The position numbers and the translations under genes were made by a program. A DNA stretch of 64,000 nucleotides from the NCBI GenBank assembly GCA_002786915.1, contig PCUV01000114.1, forward strand, positions 974 through 64,973. Direction: 5' to 3'. Shown piece after piece: positions 16,524 to 24,523 of this stretch. Source of the DNA: Comamonadaceae bacterium CG12_big_fil_rev_8_21_14_0_65_59_15 (GTDB lineage Bacteria > Pseudomonadota > Gammaproteobacteria > Burkholderiales > Burkholderiaceae_C). The notes under the pieces are model-generated. The model was not told the origin of the DNA and made no database searches. It worked only from the letters and a program-made list of their open reading frames with translations. How positions within the stretch are numbered: position 1 is the first letter of the stretch; each line of letters begins with the position of its first letter.

Positions 16524-17669
16524 GTGAAGAAAACACTTGTTTTGGCCGGCGGCGGCCATGCGCACTTGTCGGTTTTGCGTGCCTTGGCCGACCAGCGGTC
16601 TGCGGCGCGCGATGTGCTGCTGATTACGCCAGAGCGACACCAGAATTATTCAGGCATGTTGCCGGGCTGGATGGCCGGGCATTACGCCGTATCGGACTGC
16701 CGCATTGACCTGGCGCCTTTGGTGCAAGCGGCCGGTGCACAGTTGTTACTCGACGCCGTGGTCGGGCTGGATGCGGCACGGCACTGTGTCGTGCTCAACA
16801 GCGGCAGGCAAGTTCACTATGACCTGCTGTCGCTGGACGTGGGCAGTGAAACCAACACGTCGTGGCTGCAAGTGCTGGGGGCAAAACTGTTGCCCATCAA
16901 GCCATTGGACGCGTTTTTTACCCAGTGGCCGCGCGTTGTGTCGGCCGCCAAAGCCAAACCCGGTTACCGCTTGGTGGTGGTCGGTGGCGGCGCGGCAGGG
17001 GTCGAGATGGTGCTGGCCGCACAGCACGCTTTTGCCAACGCCGGGCTGGTTGTCCAGATCGACCTGGTGGCCTCCGAGCACGGCCTGCTGCCCGGTCATG
17101 CGTCGGCTGTGCAGGCACGCGTGTTGCGCCTGGTACAGCAGGCTGGCGTAAGCCTGCATCGGCAGCGCGCTGTGGGCACACCCGACGGCGTATTGCTGTC
17201 TGACGGCCGATTGCTCGCGGCCGATCTGGTGCTGGCCGCCACCGGCGCACGCGCAGCAGTCTGGCTGGGCTTGTCTAAACTGCGGCTGAGTCAGGACGGT
17301 TATCTTTTGGTCGATCAGCAGCACCGCAGCGTGTCGCATCCGAACGTGTTTGCGGCGGGGGATGTCTGCGCCCGCGCCGATGCCACCCTGCAACGCTCTG
17401 GCGTGCACGCCGTCCACGCCGGTCCGGTATTGGCACACAACCTGTTGGCCACACTCAATGGCGGTACGCTGCACAGCTATGCGCCCAAGCGCAGGTCGCT
17501 CTACCTGCTGGCTTGCGGCCCGCGCTATGCCGTGGCCTCTTGGGGGCGGTGGTCGGCTGAAGGACAATGGGTCTGGCGCTGGAAAGACTGGATAGATCGT
17601 CGCTTCATCTCGCGGTTTTCAGCCAGACCTGAGTCGGATGCGGCATCTCTGCTGGAAAGAACACCATGA
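16524..17669 (+). CDS. FAD-dependent pyridine nucleotide-disulfide oxidoreductase
   Basis: A 381-residue flavoprotein. The N-terminal FAD-binding segment MKKTLVLAGGGHAHLSVLR is typical of the NDH-2-like group that is sometimes fused to SelD (TIGR03169-type). The NAD(P)-binding motif VVVGGGAAGVEMVLA occurs at about residues 152-167, and the second FAD motif NVFAAGDVCA near 275. No membrane anchor is obvious, although the C-terminus is rich in Trp and Arg. The start is GTG. It leads a rightward operon with NrtS, a sigma factor and its partner, divergent from the Cys-rich genes, and may supply redox equivalents. The electron acceptor is unknown. Confidence 0.85.
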   Translation: MKKTLVLAGGGHAHLSVLRALADQRSAARDVLLITPERHQNYSGMLPGWMAGHYAVSDCRIDLAPLVQAAGAQLLLDAVVGLDAARHCVVLNSGRQVHYDLLSLDVGSETNTSWLQVLGAKLLPIKPLDAFFTQWPRVVSAAKAKPGYRLVVVGGGAAGVEMVLAAQHAFANAGLVVQIDLVASEHGLLPGHASAVQARVLRLVQQAGVSLHRQRAVGTPDGVLLSDGRLLAADLVLAATGARAAVWLGLSKLRLSQDGYLLVDQQHRSVSHPNVFAAGDVCARADATLQRSGVHAVHAGPVLAHNLLATLNGGTLHSYAPKRRSLYLLACGPRYAVASWGRWSAEGQWVWRWKDWIDRRFISRFSARPESDAASLLERTP

Positions 17670-17712
17670 CAAAAACACCACCCTTCAATCGTGCGCTCCT
17701 TGGGGGCTACTG

Positions 17713-17937
17713 ATGCAACAGCTTCTGCGCGTGGCCTGCTCAGGCCCGATTGTCAAAAATTCGATCCGCATTGCACTGGTGGTGGGCACCGTGCTGAACC
17801 TGGTCAACCAGGGCGAGTACATCCTGATAGGTGCCGGGGTGTCCTGGCCGCATGTGCTGCTCAATTACTTAGTGCCGTATTGCGTGGCCAGTTACAGCGC
17901 CGCCAAAAATGAAATGTCAACAAGGGGAAGCCGCTGA
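17713..17937 (+). CDS. nrtS: NrtS-family nitrate/nitrite transporter
   Basis: A 74-residue protein with two membrane helices. The signature SIRIALVVGTVLNLVNQGEYI is followed by LLNYLVPYCVASYSAAKNE, which I recognise as NrtS, a tiny nitrate/nitrite uptake protein described in marine and other bacteria. It begins 43 bases after the oxidoreductase stop, and its stop codon overlaps the sigma-factor start (TGATG). That coupling ties it to the ECF operon rather than to nitrate reductase genes, none of which are in the window, so the substrate in this setting is open. Confidence 0.8.
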   Translation: MQQLLRVACSGPIVKNSIRIALVVGTVLNLVNQGEYILIGAGVSWPHVLLNYLVPYCVASYSAAKNEMSTRGSR

Positions 17938-18566
17938 TGCCATCTTCCACCTGGGCCACTGCCAATACGACCGGGGACACAGACACCTCGGTCTTGTCCG
18001 ATACCGCGTTCCTGAACGACCTGCGCGGTCAGATGCTTAAATTTGCCACGCTGCAACTGTCCAACAGCCACGCGGCCGAGGACGCAGTGCAAGAAGCCTT
18101 GATGGGTGCCCTGAAAAACGCCAAATCATTTGCCGGCCACGCTGCCCTGAAAACCTGGGTGTTTGCGATTCTGAAAAACAAGATTGCAGATAGCTTGCGC
18201 CAGAAACAGCGCATGGTCGATGCCAGCAGCCTGCTGCACGAAGACGAAGAGGGCGAGGACTTTTCCGAGCTGTTCAACAAAAAAGGTTTTTGGCAGGAAG
18301 ACGAAAAACCCGCCAGCTGGGGCAACCCGCAGGCATCATTGCACCAGCATCAATTCTGGAAAATTTTTGAAGTCTGTCTGGAGGCTTTGCCCGGCAACCA
18401 GGCCCGGGTGTTCATGATGAAAGAATTTGTCGAGCTGGATTCGGCCGAGATTTGCAGCACCGTCGGCATTACCACCACCAACCTCAACGTGATGTTGCAC
18501 CGCTCGCGCCTGCGCCTGCGCGAGTGCCTGGAAAACAGCTGGTTCCTGAAGGGAGAACGCGTATGA
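17937..18566 (+). CDS. ECF-like RNA polymerase sigma factor
   Basis: A 209-residue sigma-70 family protein. Region 2 (FLNDLRGQMLKFATLQLSN, AEDAVQEALMGALKNAKSF, LKTWVFAILKNKIADSLRQ) and region 4 (LEALPGNQARVFMMKEF, EICSTVGITTTNLNVMLHR) are clear, with a longer acidic linker (EDEEGEDFSELFNKKGFWQ) between them. That arrangement matches the TIGR02943-type sigma factors. Its start overlaps the nrtS stop, and its stop overlaps the start of a small zinc-finger gene, so translation is coupled throughout. The divergent Cys-rich gene set is the obvious candidate regulon. Confidence 0.92.
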   Translation: MPSSTWATANTTGDTDTSVLSDTAFLNDLRGQMLKFATLQLSNSHAAEDAVQEALMGALKNAKSFAGHAALKTWVFAILKNKIADSLRQKQRMVDASSLLHEDEEGEDFSELFNKKGFWQEDEKPASWGNPQASLHQHQFWKIFEVCLEALPGNQARVFMMKEFVELDSAEICSTVGITTTNLNVMLHRSRLRLRECLENSWFLKGERV

Positions 18567-18784
18567 TGAATTGCCAGCAAGCCACGCGGCTGATTTCAGA
18601 GTCGCAGGAGCGGCCTTTGTCCTTTTCGGAAAAAGTGACCCTGAAGATGCATCTGATGATGTGCTCAGGCTGCAAGAATTTCAGCCTGCAAATCCCGTTT
18701 TTGAGCCAGGCCATGAAGGCCTATGCCAAGGGGTTGAACGAAGGGCACGATGGCACAAGACAGGGTGAACACCCTGAAAGTTAG
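18563..18784 (+). CDS. Zinc-finger anti-sigma factor (zf-HC2-like)
   Basis: A 73-residue protein with an N-terminal MMNCQQATRLISESQERPLS and the sequence KMHLMMCSGCKNF, which supplies the H-x3-C-x2-C ligands of a zinc-binding anti-sigma domain. No transmembrane helix is visible, so it is probably a soluble, possibly redox- or metal-sensitive, partner of the preceding sigma factor. The genes overlap by 4 bases (ATGA). The Cys/His cluster would be a natural point for metal or thiol stress to release the sigma factor; this is inferred from family behaviour. Confidence 0.88.
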   Translation: MMNCQQATRLISESQERPLSFSEKVTLKMHLMMCSGCKNFSLQIPFLSQAMKAYAKGLNEGHDGTRQGEHPES

Positions 18785-18803
18785 ACCATCAAAAAACTCA
18801 TCA

Positions 18804-20114
18804 TCACACCAGCACAATAGCCCGAAAATCGTTGACATTGGTCAGCGTCGGCCCGGTGATGACCGAGTCGCCTAGGCGCTGAAAAAAGGTGTGCGCGTCG
18901 TTGCGGTCCAGAAACTGGCGCGGGTTCATGCCTTGCGCCCAGGCGCGCGCCAGCGTGTCGGGCGTGAGCAGCGCGCCGGCAATTTCTTCCAGGCCATCCA
19001 CGCCGTCGGTGTCACCGGCCAGCGCGTAGATACCGGGTGCGCCGTCCAGCGCCAACGCCAGCGCCAACAAAAACTCCACATTGCGCCCACCGCGCCCCGC
19101 TGGTTGCGCCGGGCTGCCAGCGGTTGGGTCGGCAGCCGCCAAACCTGCACGCAGGGTGACAGTGGTCTCACCGCCAGAGAGCAGCACGCAGGGGCGCGCA
19201 AACGGTTGCCCCCGCAAGGCCACCTGACGCGCCATGCCGCCCAGCACCTTGGCCACGTCGCGTGCTTCGCCTTCCAGGCTGTCGCCCAGTATGTACGGCG
19301 TGATGCCAGCGGCTTGCGCCACCAGGGCCGCAGCTTCCAGCGCCATTTGCGGCGCAGTGATCATGCGCACGCTGCTGCTTTGCAGGCGCGCATCGTCGGG
19401 TTTGATGGTTTCACCCGCGCCACTTTCCAGCAACTGGCGCGCCGGCGGCGGCAGGGCGATCTGGTAACGCTGCACAATGGCCAGCGCGTCCGCGCAAGTG
19501 GTGGTGTCAGCCACGGTGGGGCCCGAGGCAATGTCGGCCGGTGCGTCGCCAGGCACGTCCGAGATCAGCAACGTGACCAGCCTGGCCGGGTAACAGGCCG
19601 CGCCCAGGCGGCCGCCTTTGATGGCTGACAAGTGGCGGCGCACACAATTCATCTCTGAAATCGTAGCTCCACACGCAAGCAGGGCGGCGTTAACCGCCTG
19701 TTTGTCTTGTAAGGTCAGACCGTCACCGGGGGCTACCAACAGGGCCGAGCCGCCACCCGAGATGAGCGCAATCACCAGGTCATCTGCACTCAAACCTTGC
19801 ACGCTTTGCAAGATGCGCTGCGTGGCCGCCAGCCCAGCAGCGTCGGGCACCGGGTGCGCGGCCTGCACGATCTCGACGCGCTGGCACGGCACGTCATAGC
19901 CGTAACGCGTGACCACCAAACCTTGCAGCGACCCGGCCCAATGGTCTTCCAGCGCCCGCGCCATGGCGGCCGAGGCCTTGCCCGCGCCAATCACGATGGT
20001 GCAACCTTTGGGCGGTGTGGGCAAGTGCGCGGGCAAGCACAGCGCCGGTTGGGCGGCGGCTATGGCGGCGTCGAACAACTGGCGCAGCAGGGGGCGGGGG
20101 GCAGGGGTGGTCAT
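18804..20114 (-). CDS. ttuD: Glycerate 2-kinase (MOFRL family)
   Basis: Phosphorylates D-glycerate to 2-phosphoglycerate, the last step that takes aldarate-derived tartronate semialdehyde into glycolysis. 436 residues. The N-terminal GckA-type domain has TIVIGAGKASAAMARALE and VIALISGGGSALL, and the MOFRL domain ends with GRGGRNVEFLLALALAL, AGDTDGVDG and GPTLTNVNDFRAI. It is the promoter-distal gene of the leftward sugar-acid set, separated from the reductase gene by a VapBC pair. A dead C-terminal copy lies at 13508-13745 in the same orientation. Confidence 0.95.
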   Translation of the reverse strand: MTTPAPRPLLRQLFDAAIAAAQPALCLPAHLPTPPKGCTIVIGAGKASAAMARALEDHWAGSLQGLVVTRYGYDVPCQRVEIVQAAHPVPDAAGLAATQRILQSVQGLSADDLVIALISGGGSALLVAPGDGLTLQDKQAVNAALLACGATISEMNCVRRHLSAIKGGRLGAACYPARLVTLLISDVPGDAPADIASGPTVADTTTCADALAIVQRYQIALPPPARQLLESGAGETIKPDDARLQSSSVRMITAPQMALEAAALVAQAAGITPYILGDSLEGEARDVAKVLGGMARQVALRGQPFARPCVLLSGGETTVTLRAGLAAADPTAGSPAQPAGRGGRNVEFLLALALALDGAPGIYALAGDTDGVDGLEEIAGALLTPDTLARAWAQGMNPRQFLDRNDAHTFFQRLGDSVITGPTLTNVNDFRAIVLV

Positions 20115-20145
20115 CTGGGGTTTCCAAGTGCCAAAAATTCACACA

Positions 20146-20553
20146 TCAGGTCAGTAGCGTCATGCCCGCCGAGCGCACCGCGCCTTTGTCAAAGCTCAGA
20201 GTTTGCTCACACCCTTGGGCCTTGCCGATCTCGACAATCAGCACATCGGTGAAACCCACCTTGACACCCGCTCGCGAGCGCATCTGTTGCGTGGTGGCTT
20301 GCACCGCTTGGCGCTGCTCGATCACAAACTGGGCAGATTGGAGCAAGTCTTCTACGGTGGCCAACACTTCACTTTGTGTTACGGCATACAGGCGTTGCAA
20401 CACCCAGCACACCTCCACCAACACCACCAGGCTGACGAAGCCCGGCTGAGCCGCACTTAACTCGCGTTCGATCAAGCGAGTCGCGATAGCGGCTTGTTTG
20501 ACCTCGTCTTGCGTCAAATAACGCACCAGCACGTTGGTGTCCAAGCCAATCAT
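20146..20553 (-). CDS. vapC: PIN-domain ribonuclease toxin (VapC)
   Basis: A 135-residue PIN-domain protein. MIGLDTNVLVRYLTQD carries the first catalytic Asp (residue 5). Glu in VLVEVCWVLQR is the second acidic residue, and GFTDVLIVEIGKAQGC with LSFDKGAV supplies the remaining ones. VapC toxins cleave tRNA or rRNA when freed from VapB. The gene overlaps the upstream antitoxin gene by 4 bases. The pair is placed between the tartronate-semialdehyde reductase and glycerate kinase genes without disrupting either. Confidence 0.92.
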   Translation of the reverse strand: MIGLDTNVLVRYLTQDEVKQAAIATRLIERELSAAQPGFVSLVVLVEVCWVLQRLYAVTQSEVLATVEDLLQSAQFVIEQRQAVQATTQQMRSRAGVKVGFTDVLIVEIGKAQGCEQTLSFDKGAVRSAGMTLLT

Positions 20554-20816
20554 GAGCGCTCTTTTTTCAGCGCCACGTGCCGTGCGGCGGACTCAGAAGC
20601 AATGGCTTCATCCATCTCGGCCAGACTGACAGGCTTGGCTACCCGTCCGGCAAAACGGCCTTTCAGCGATGAAACAGAGTGGCGCAAAGGCATCACTTTG
20701 AAGCTGTCTTGATCCAGCACAAAATCCAGCTTGACACCGGCGTGCAGGCCCAGGGCGGTTCGGACTTCCAGGGGAATCGTGATTTGACCTTTGCTGGTCA
20801 GGGTGGCTGTGGTCAT
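20550..20816 (-). CDS. vapB: AbrB/SpoVT-type antitoxin (VapB)
   Basis: An 88-residue antitoxin. The N-terminal swapped-hairpin DNA-binding domain is typical (TATLTSKGQITIPLEVRTALGL, then LDFVLDQDSFKVMPL). The C-terminal half (FAGRVAKPVSLAEMDEAIASES) would wrap and block the PIN toxin. It is translationally coupled to vapC by ATGA. A perfect palindrome immediately upstream (20821-20841) is the likely autoregulatory operator. Confidence 0.92.
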   Translation of the reverse strand: MTTATLTSKGQITIPLEVRTALGLHAGVKLDFVLDQDSFKVMPLRHSVSSLKGRFAGRVAKPVSLAEMDEAIASESAARHVALKKERS

Positions 20817-20820
20817 AAAA

Positions 20821-20841
20821 TTCCTTACGGTAAGTAAGGAA
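20821..20841. promoter_or_regulatory. VapB operator palindrome
   Basis: TTCCTTAC (20821-20828) and GTAAGGAA (20834-20841) are perfect inverted repeats around GGTAA, starting 4 bases upstream of the vapB start codon. This is the expected place for autorepression by the VapBC complex. Confidence 0.75.
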
Positions 20842-20895
20842 CTATACGGCGTTGCAGAACACTTGGCAAGCGGTCACGTGCAGTGTCAGACCGCT

Positions 20896-21810
20896 TCAGT
20901 CACCCGCCACCGCATGGTGACCCATGAGTTCCAGCGCCTTGACCAATGCCGAATGGTCTTGCTCGGCCATGCCGTTGGCGGCGCAGACCTGCATCAACTG
21001 CGCCGCACCCGCGGTTTGGGGCAGCGCCAGACCGAGCTCGCGCGCGCCTTGCAGCGCCAGGCCCAAATCCTTTTGGTGCAGCTTGATTCTGAAGCCGGGG
21101 TCAAAGGTGCGCTTGATCATGCGCTCGCCATGCACTTCCAGAATGCGGCTCGACGCAAAGCCGCCCATCAGCGCGGCGCGCACCTTGGCCGGGTCAGCGC
21201 CGGCTTTGCTGGCAAACAGCAGCGCCTCGCCCACGGCGGCAATGTTCAACGCCACGATGATCTGGTTGGCCACCTTGCAGGTCTGGCCGTCGCCGTTGCC
21301 GCCCACCAGCGTGATGTTTTTGCCCATCAATTCAAACAGCGGTTGGACACGCTCAAACGCCGCTTGCGGGCCTCCGACCATGATGGTCAGGCTGGCGGCC
21401 TTGGCACCGACCTCGCCGCCGGAGACGGGTGCGTCCAGGTAGTCGCAGCCCAGGGCGTTGATTTTTTGCGCAAACACTTTGGTGTCCATGGGCGCGATGC
21501 TGCTCATGTCCACCACGGTTTTTCCCGCGCTGCCATCCGGAGCGTGCTGCACATCCGTCAGGCCCGCAGCCACACCTTGCGCGCCAAACAGAACCTGGGC
21601 CACGTCGGGGGTATCGGGCAGCATCAGGAAGATGACGTCGGCGCGCTGTGCCACCTCTTGCGCCGACGCACAGGCCACGCCACCGGCGGCGGTCAGCGCG
21701 GCGGGAACCGCATTCAACGTGGTCAGAAAAACCTGGTGACCAGCAGCAATCAGATGCGCCGCCATTGGCTTGCCCATGATGCCCAGGCCGATAAAACCTA
21801 ATTTACTCAT
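20896..21810 (-). CDS. garR: 2-hydroxy-3-oxopropionate (tartronate semialdehyde) reductase
   Basis: Reduces tartronate semialdehyde to D-glycerate with NAD(P)H. At 304 residues it has the usual length for the beta-hydroxyacid dehydrogenase family. The N-terminal Rossmann motif is KLGFIGLGIMGKPMA; the substrate-binding signature DAPVSGGEVGAKAASLTIMVGG lies near residue 125; the catalytic Lys is in GQTCKVANQIIVALNI. It follows the aldolase gene on the same strand, as expected for galactarate and glucarate breakdown, with a hairpin element in the 192-base gap. GlxR of glyoxylate metabolism is an equivalent name. Confidence 0.93.
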   Translation of the reverse strand: MSKLGFIGLGIMGKPMAAHLIAAGHQVFLTTLNAVPAALTAAGGVACASAQEVAQRADVIFLMLPDTPDVAQVLFGAQGVAAGLTDVQHAPDGSAGKTVVDMSSIAPMDTKVFAQKINALGCDYLDAPVSGGEVGAKAASLTIMVGGPQAAFERVQPLFELMGKNITLVGGNGDGQTCKVANQIIVALNIAAVGEALLFASKAGADPAKVRAALMGGFASSRILEVHGERMIKRTFDPGFRIKLHQKDLGLALQGARELGLALPQTAGAAQLMQVCAANGMAEQDHSALVKALELMGHHAVAGD

Positions 21811-21897
21811 TTGAAATACTCCATTTCAGAAAAAATCAATGCGTGATGCGTCGCTACGGCGTGAGTTCGGTCATGCCACTGGTTACAACCCGGGTTA

Positions 21898-21976
21898 TTG
21901 GGGTCAGATTCCAAAATTGCCGATCCTTCTATCCGCCCTTCAAGGGTATCGCAGCAATATTGGAATCCGCCCCCAA
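21898..21976. repeat. Inverted GGGGTC-type intercistronic element (garL-garR)
   Basis: TTGGGGTCAGATTCCAA (21898-21914) and TTGGAATCCGCCCCCAA (21960-21976) are inverted with 15 of 17 positions paired, in the gap between the aldolase and reductase genes. Related palindromes occur at 22852-22895 and 60095-60117. Confidence 0.65.
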
Positions 21977-22002
21977 AAACCCTCGACACCTTCGCCGCAT
22001 CA

Positions 22003-22779
22003 TCAATCCAGGTACTTGTCGCGCAACGCTTGCGAGGCGCTGCGCAGCAGGCCCAGGTCGCTGCCGACACCGATGAAGGTAGCGCCCATCGCCAGGTATT
22101 TGCGCGCATCGGCTTCGGCCGAGGCCAGGATGCCGCTGGGCTTGCCCGCCGCTTTGGCAGCCGCAAACACTTTTGTGATGGCAGCCTGCACGTCGGGGTG
22201 GTTGGCGTTGCCCAGGTGGCCCAAGCCGGCGGCCAGGTCGGAGGGGCCCACAAACAGGCAGTCCACCCCGTCTTGCACGGCAATGTCGGCGGCGGCGGCC
22301 ACGCCTTTGGCGCTTTCAATCTGCACCATCACGCACATTTGCGCGTTGGCCCCGGTGAAGTAATCGGCCACCGTGCCGTAGCGGTTGCTGCGCTGCGACA
22401 CCGACACGCCGCGCATGCCCTGCGGCGGGTAGCGGGTCGCGGCCACGGCGCGCGCGGCCTCGTCGGCGCTTTCCACAAACGGCACCAGAAAGTTATAAAA
22501 GCCTGCGTCCAGCAGGCGCTTGAGCTCCACCGCGTTGTTGCAAGACGGGCGCACCACCGGCGCACTGACACTGTCCTTGAGCGCCATCAGTTGCGGGATG
22601 TAGGTGCCCATGTCGTTGGGCGAGTGTTCGCCGTCGAGCAGGATCCAGTCAAAGCCGGCCACGCCCAGCACCTCGGTGGTGATGGCGTTGGACAGCGACG
22701 ACCAGCAGCCAATGAGCTTTTTGCCCGCCAGCAGGTCGCGCTTGAAGGTGTTGGGGAAGGATTGGTAAGGGGTAGTCAT
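22003..22779 (-). CDS. garL: 2-dehydro-3-deoxyglucarate aldolase (HpcH/HpaI family)
   Basis: Cleaves 5-keto-4-deoxy-D-glucarate to pyruvate and tartronate semialdehyde. 258 residues. The HpcH/HpaI TIM-barrel motifs are present: [15 protein letters not shown] with the catalytic-base His and acidic pair, [41 protein letters not shown] with the metal-binding Glu, and [14 protein letters not shown] with the metal-binding Asp. It lies between the galactarate dehydratase and reductase genes, which supports this substrate over 2,4-dihydroxyhept-2-enedioate. Confidence 0.92.
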   Translation of the reverse strand: MTTPYQSFPNTFKRDLLAGKKLIGCWSSLSNAITTEVLGVAGFDWILLDGEHSPNDMGTYIPQLMALKDSVSAPVVRPSCNNAVELKRLLDAGFYNFLVPFVESADEAARAVAATRYPPQGMRGVSVSQRSNRYGTVADYFTGANAQMCVMVQIESAKGVAAAADIAVQDGVDCLFVGPSDLAAGLGHLGNANHPDVQAAITKVFAAAKAAGKPSGILASAEADARKYLAMGATFIGVGSDLGLLRSASQALRDKYLD

Positions 22780-22851
22780 GGTGGCTCGCTTGGTTAGTGA
22801 GAGGTAAAAGACTGCACGAGTGCAGGATGCGCGTTGGTGTGGTCCGCAGAA

Positions 22852-22895
22852 TTGGGGTCAGAGCCCCATTCGGAGGAATGGGGATCCGACCCCAA
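22852..22895. repeat. Inverted GGGGTC-type intercistronic element (garD-garL)
   Basis: TTGGGGTCAGAGCCCCATTC and GAATGGGGATCCGACCCCAA, separated by GGAG, are inverted with 17 of 20 positions paired. The element lies in the 159-base gap between galD-type dehydratase and aldolase genes and belongs to the same family as 21898-21976 and 60095-60117. Confidence 0.7.
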
Positions 22896-22938
22896 ATCTG
22901 CTACTGCCCAGGTGAAATGGCTATCGCAGGGCTGCATG

Positions 22939-24492
22939 TCACGTCACCGGGGCCGGGTTGAACAACACCAGCGCGTTGTGCAGGCCCCAGTGCTCGGCCC
23001 AGGTTTTTTGGCGCCCACTGGCCACCTCGAGCAGCAGGTGAAACAGCTCCCAGCCCAGGTCTTCAATGCTGGCCTCGCCGTCGGCAATGCGCCCGGCGTT
23101 CAGGTCCATCAGGTCGTGCCAGCGCCGCGCCAAATCCGTTCGCGTAGCGACCTTGATCACCGGACAGGCGGCCAAACCATAGGGCGTGCCGCGCCCGGTG
23201 GTGAACACGTGCAGGTTCATGCCGGCAGCCAGTTGCAGCGTGCCGCAAATGAAGTCGCTGGCAGGTGTAGCGGCGTACACCAGGCCGTGCGTGATGCCGT
23301 TTTGGCGCAGGCTTTCACCCGGCGACAACACCGCGCTGATGGGCGCGCTGCCGCTCTTGACGATCGAGCCCATGGCCTTTTCAACGATGTTGGACAGACC
23401 CCCTTGTTTGTTGCCCGGTGTGGTGTTGGCGCTGCGGTCAACGCGGCCTTGGGCCAGGTACGCGTCGTACCAGGCCATCTCACGCACCATGGCCTGCGCC
23501 ACCTCAGGGCTGCTGGCACGCGCGGTGAGCTGGTCAATGCCGTCACGCACTTCGGTTACTTCCGAGAACATCACCGTGGCCCCGGCGCGCACTAGCAAAT
23601 CGGTACAAAAGCCCACCGCCGGGTTCGCCGTAGCGCCCGAAAACGCGTCGCTGCCGCCGCACTGCACGCCCACCACCAGCGCGCTGGCGGGCACGGTCTC
23701 GCGCTGGCGGGCGTTGAGCCGTTGCAGGTGTTTGTCAGCGCTTTGCAGGATCGAGTCGATCATCGACATGAAGCCCACATGCTGCTCGGCTTGCAGGCAG
23801 ACCACGTCCAGCGCCGCCGCCGGGATGCTGGCACGCACCGCATTCGGCAAGAGCCGCTCAGGCTGCAGCTTTTCGCAGCCCAGGCTGACCACCATGACCT
23901 CGCCGCCAAAGTTCGGGTTCTGGCTGATGTGGCGCAGGGTGCGGATCGGGATGATGGCATCGGGCGCGTCAATCGCCACGCCACAGCCGTAGGTGTGCTC
24001 CAGGCCGACCACGTCGTCCACGTTGGGGTATTTCGGCAGCAGCTCGGCCTTGATGCGCTGCACGGCAAATTCAACCACGCCCGAGACACATTGCACCGTG
24101 GTGGTGATGGCCAAAATGTTGCGTGTGCCGACCGAGCCATCGGCATTGCGGTAGCCCTCAAAGGTGTAGCCGGTGAGCGGCTGCGTGGCGGGGGCTGCAA
24201 CGGTGGCCATCGGCAGGGCACTGAGCGAACGCGCTGGCGGCATGTGCAGCACCGACTCGTTCACCCAGCTGCCAGCGGGCAGGTCGCGCAGGGTCTCGCC
24301 AATGCTGACGTTGTAGCGCCGCACCACACTGCCCTGGGGCAAGTCGACCAGCGCCACCTTATGGCCTTGCGGCACGGCTTGTGTCAGCACCAGGCCGTTG
24401 GCAAAGCGCGCCCCGGCGGGCAGACCGCCGTGGTTGACGACAATCGCCACGTTGTCTAGCGGGTGCATCAAAATGTAGAGCGGTTCAGGCAT
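22939..24492 (-). CDS. garD: Galactarate dehydratase (UxaA/GarD family)
   Basis: Dehydrates meso-galactarate to 5-keto-4-deoxy-D-glucarate. From the ATG giving [19 protein letters not shown] the protein is 517 residues; a TTG lies three codons upstream. The N-terminal SAF domain covers about 1-90 ([25 protein letters not shown]). The large domain has [60 protein letters not shown], and the C-terminal [23 protein letters not shown]; the GCG and QCGG segments hold family-conserved Cys. It sits in the gudD-garD-garL-garR string. Confidence 0.94.
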   Translation of the reverse strand: MPEPLYILMHPLDNVAIVVNHGGLPAGARFANGLVLTQAVPQGHKVALVDLPQGSVVRRYNVSIGETLRDLPAGSWVNESVLHMPPARSLSALPMATVAAPATQPLTGYTFEGYRNADGSVGTRNILAITTTVQCVSGVVEFAVQRIKAELLPKYPNVDDVVGLEHTYGCGVAIDAPDAIIPIRTLRHISQNPNFGGEVMVVSLGCEKLQPERLLPNAVRASIPAAALDVVCLQAEQHVGFMSMIDSILQSADKHLQRLNARQRETVPASALVVGVQCGGSDAFSGATANPAVGFCTDLLVRAGATVMFSEVTEVRDGIDQLTARASSPEVAQAMVREMAWYDAYLAQGRVDRSANTTPGNKQGGLSNIVEKAMGSIVKSGSAPISAVLSPGESLRQNGITHGLVYAATPASDFICGTLQLAAGMNLHVFTTGRGTPYGLAACPVIKVATRTDLARRWHDLMDLNAGRIADGEASIEDLGWELFHLLLEVASGRQKTWAEHWGLHNALVLFNPAPVT

Positions 24493-24523
24493 ATGTTTCA
24501 AGGGCTACAAGGCTATTTGATGC

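Noticed and set aside
20791-21801. A 336-codon plus-strand frame opposite the reductase gene
   Set aside because: It is the shadow of garR; no family features.
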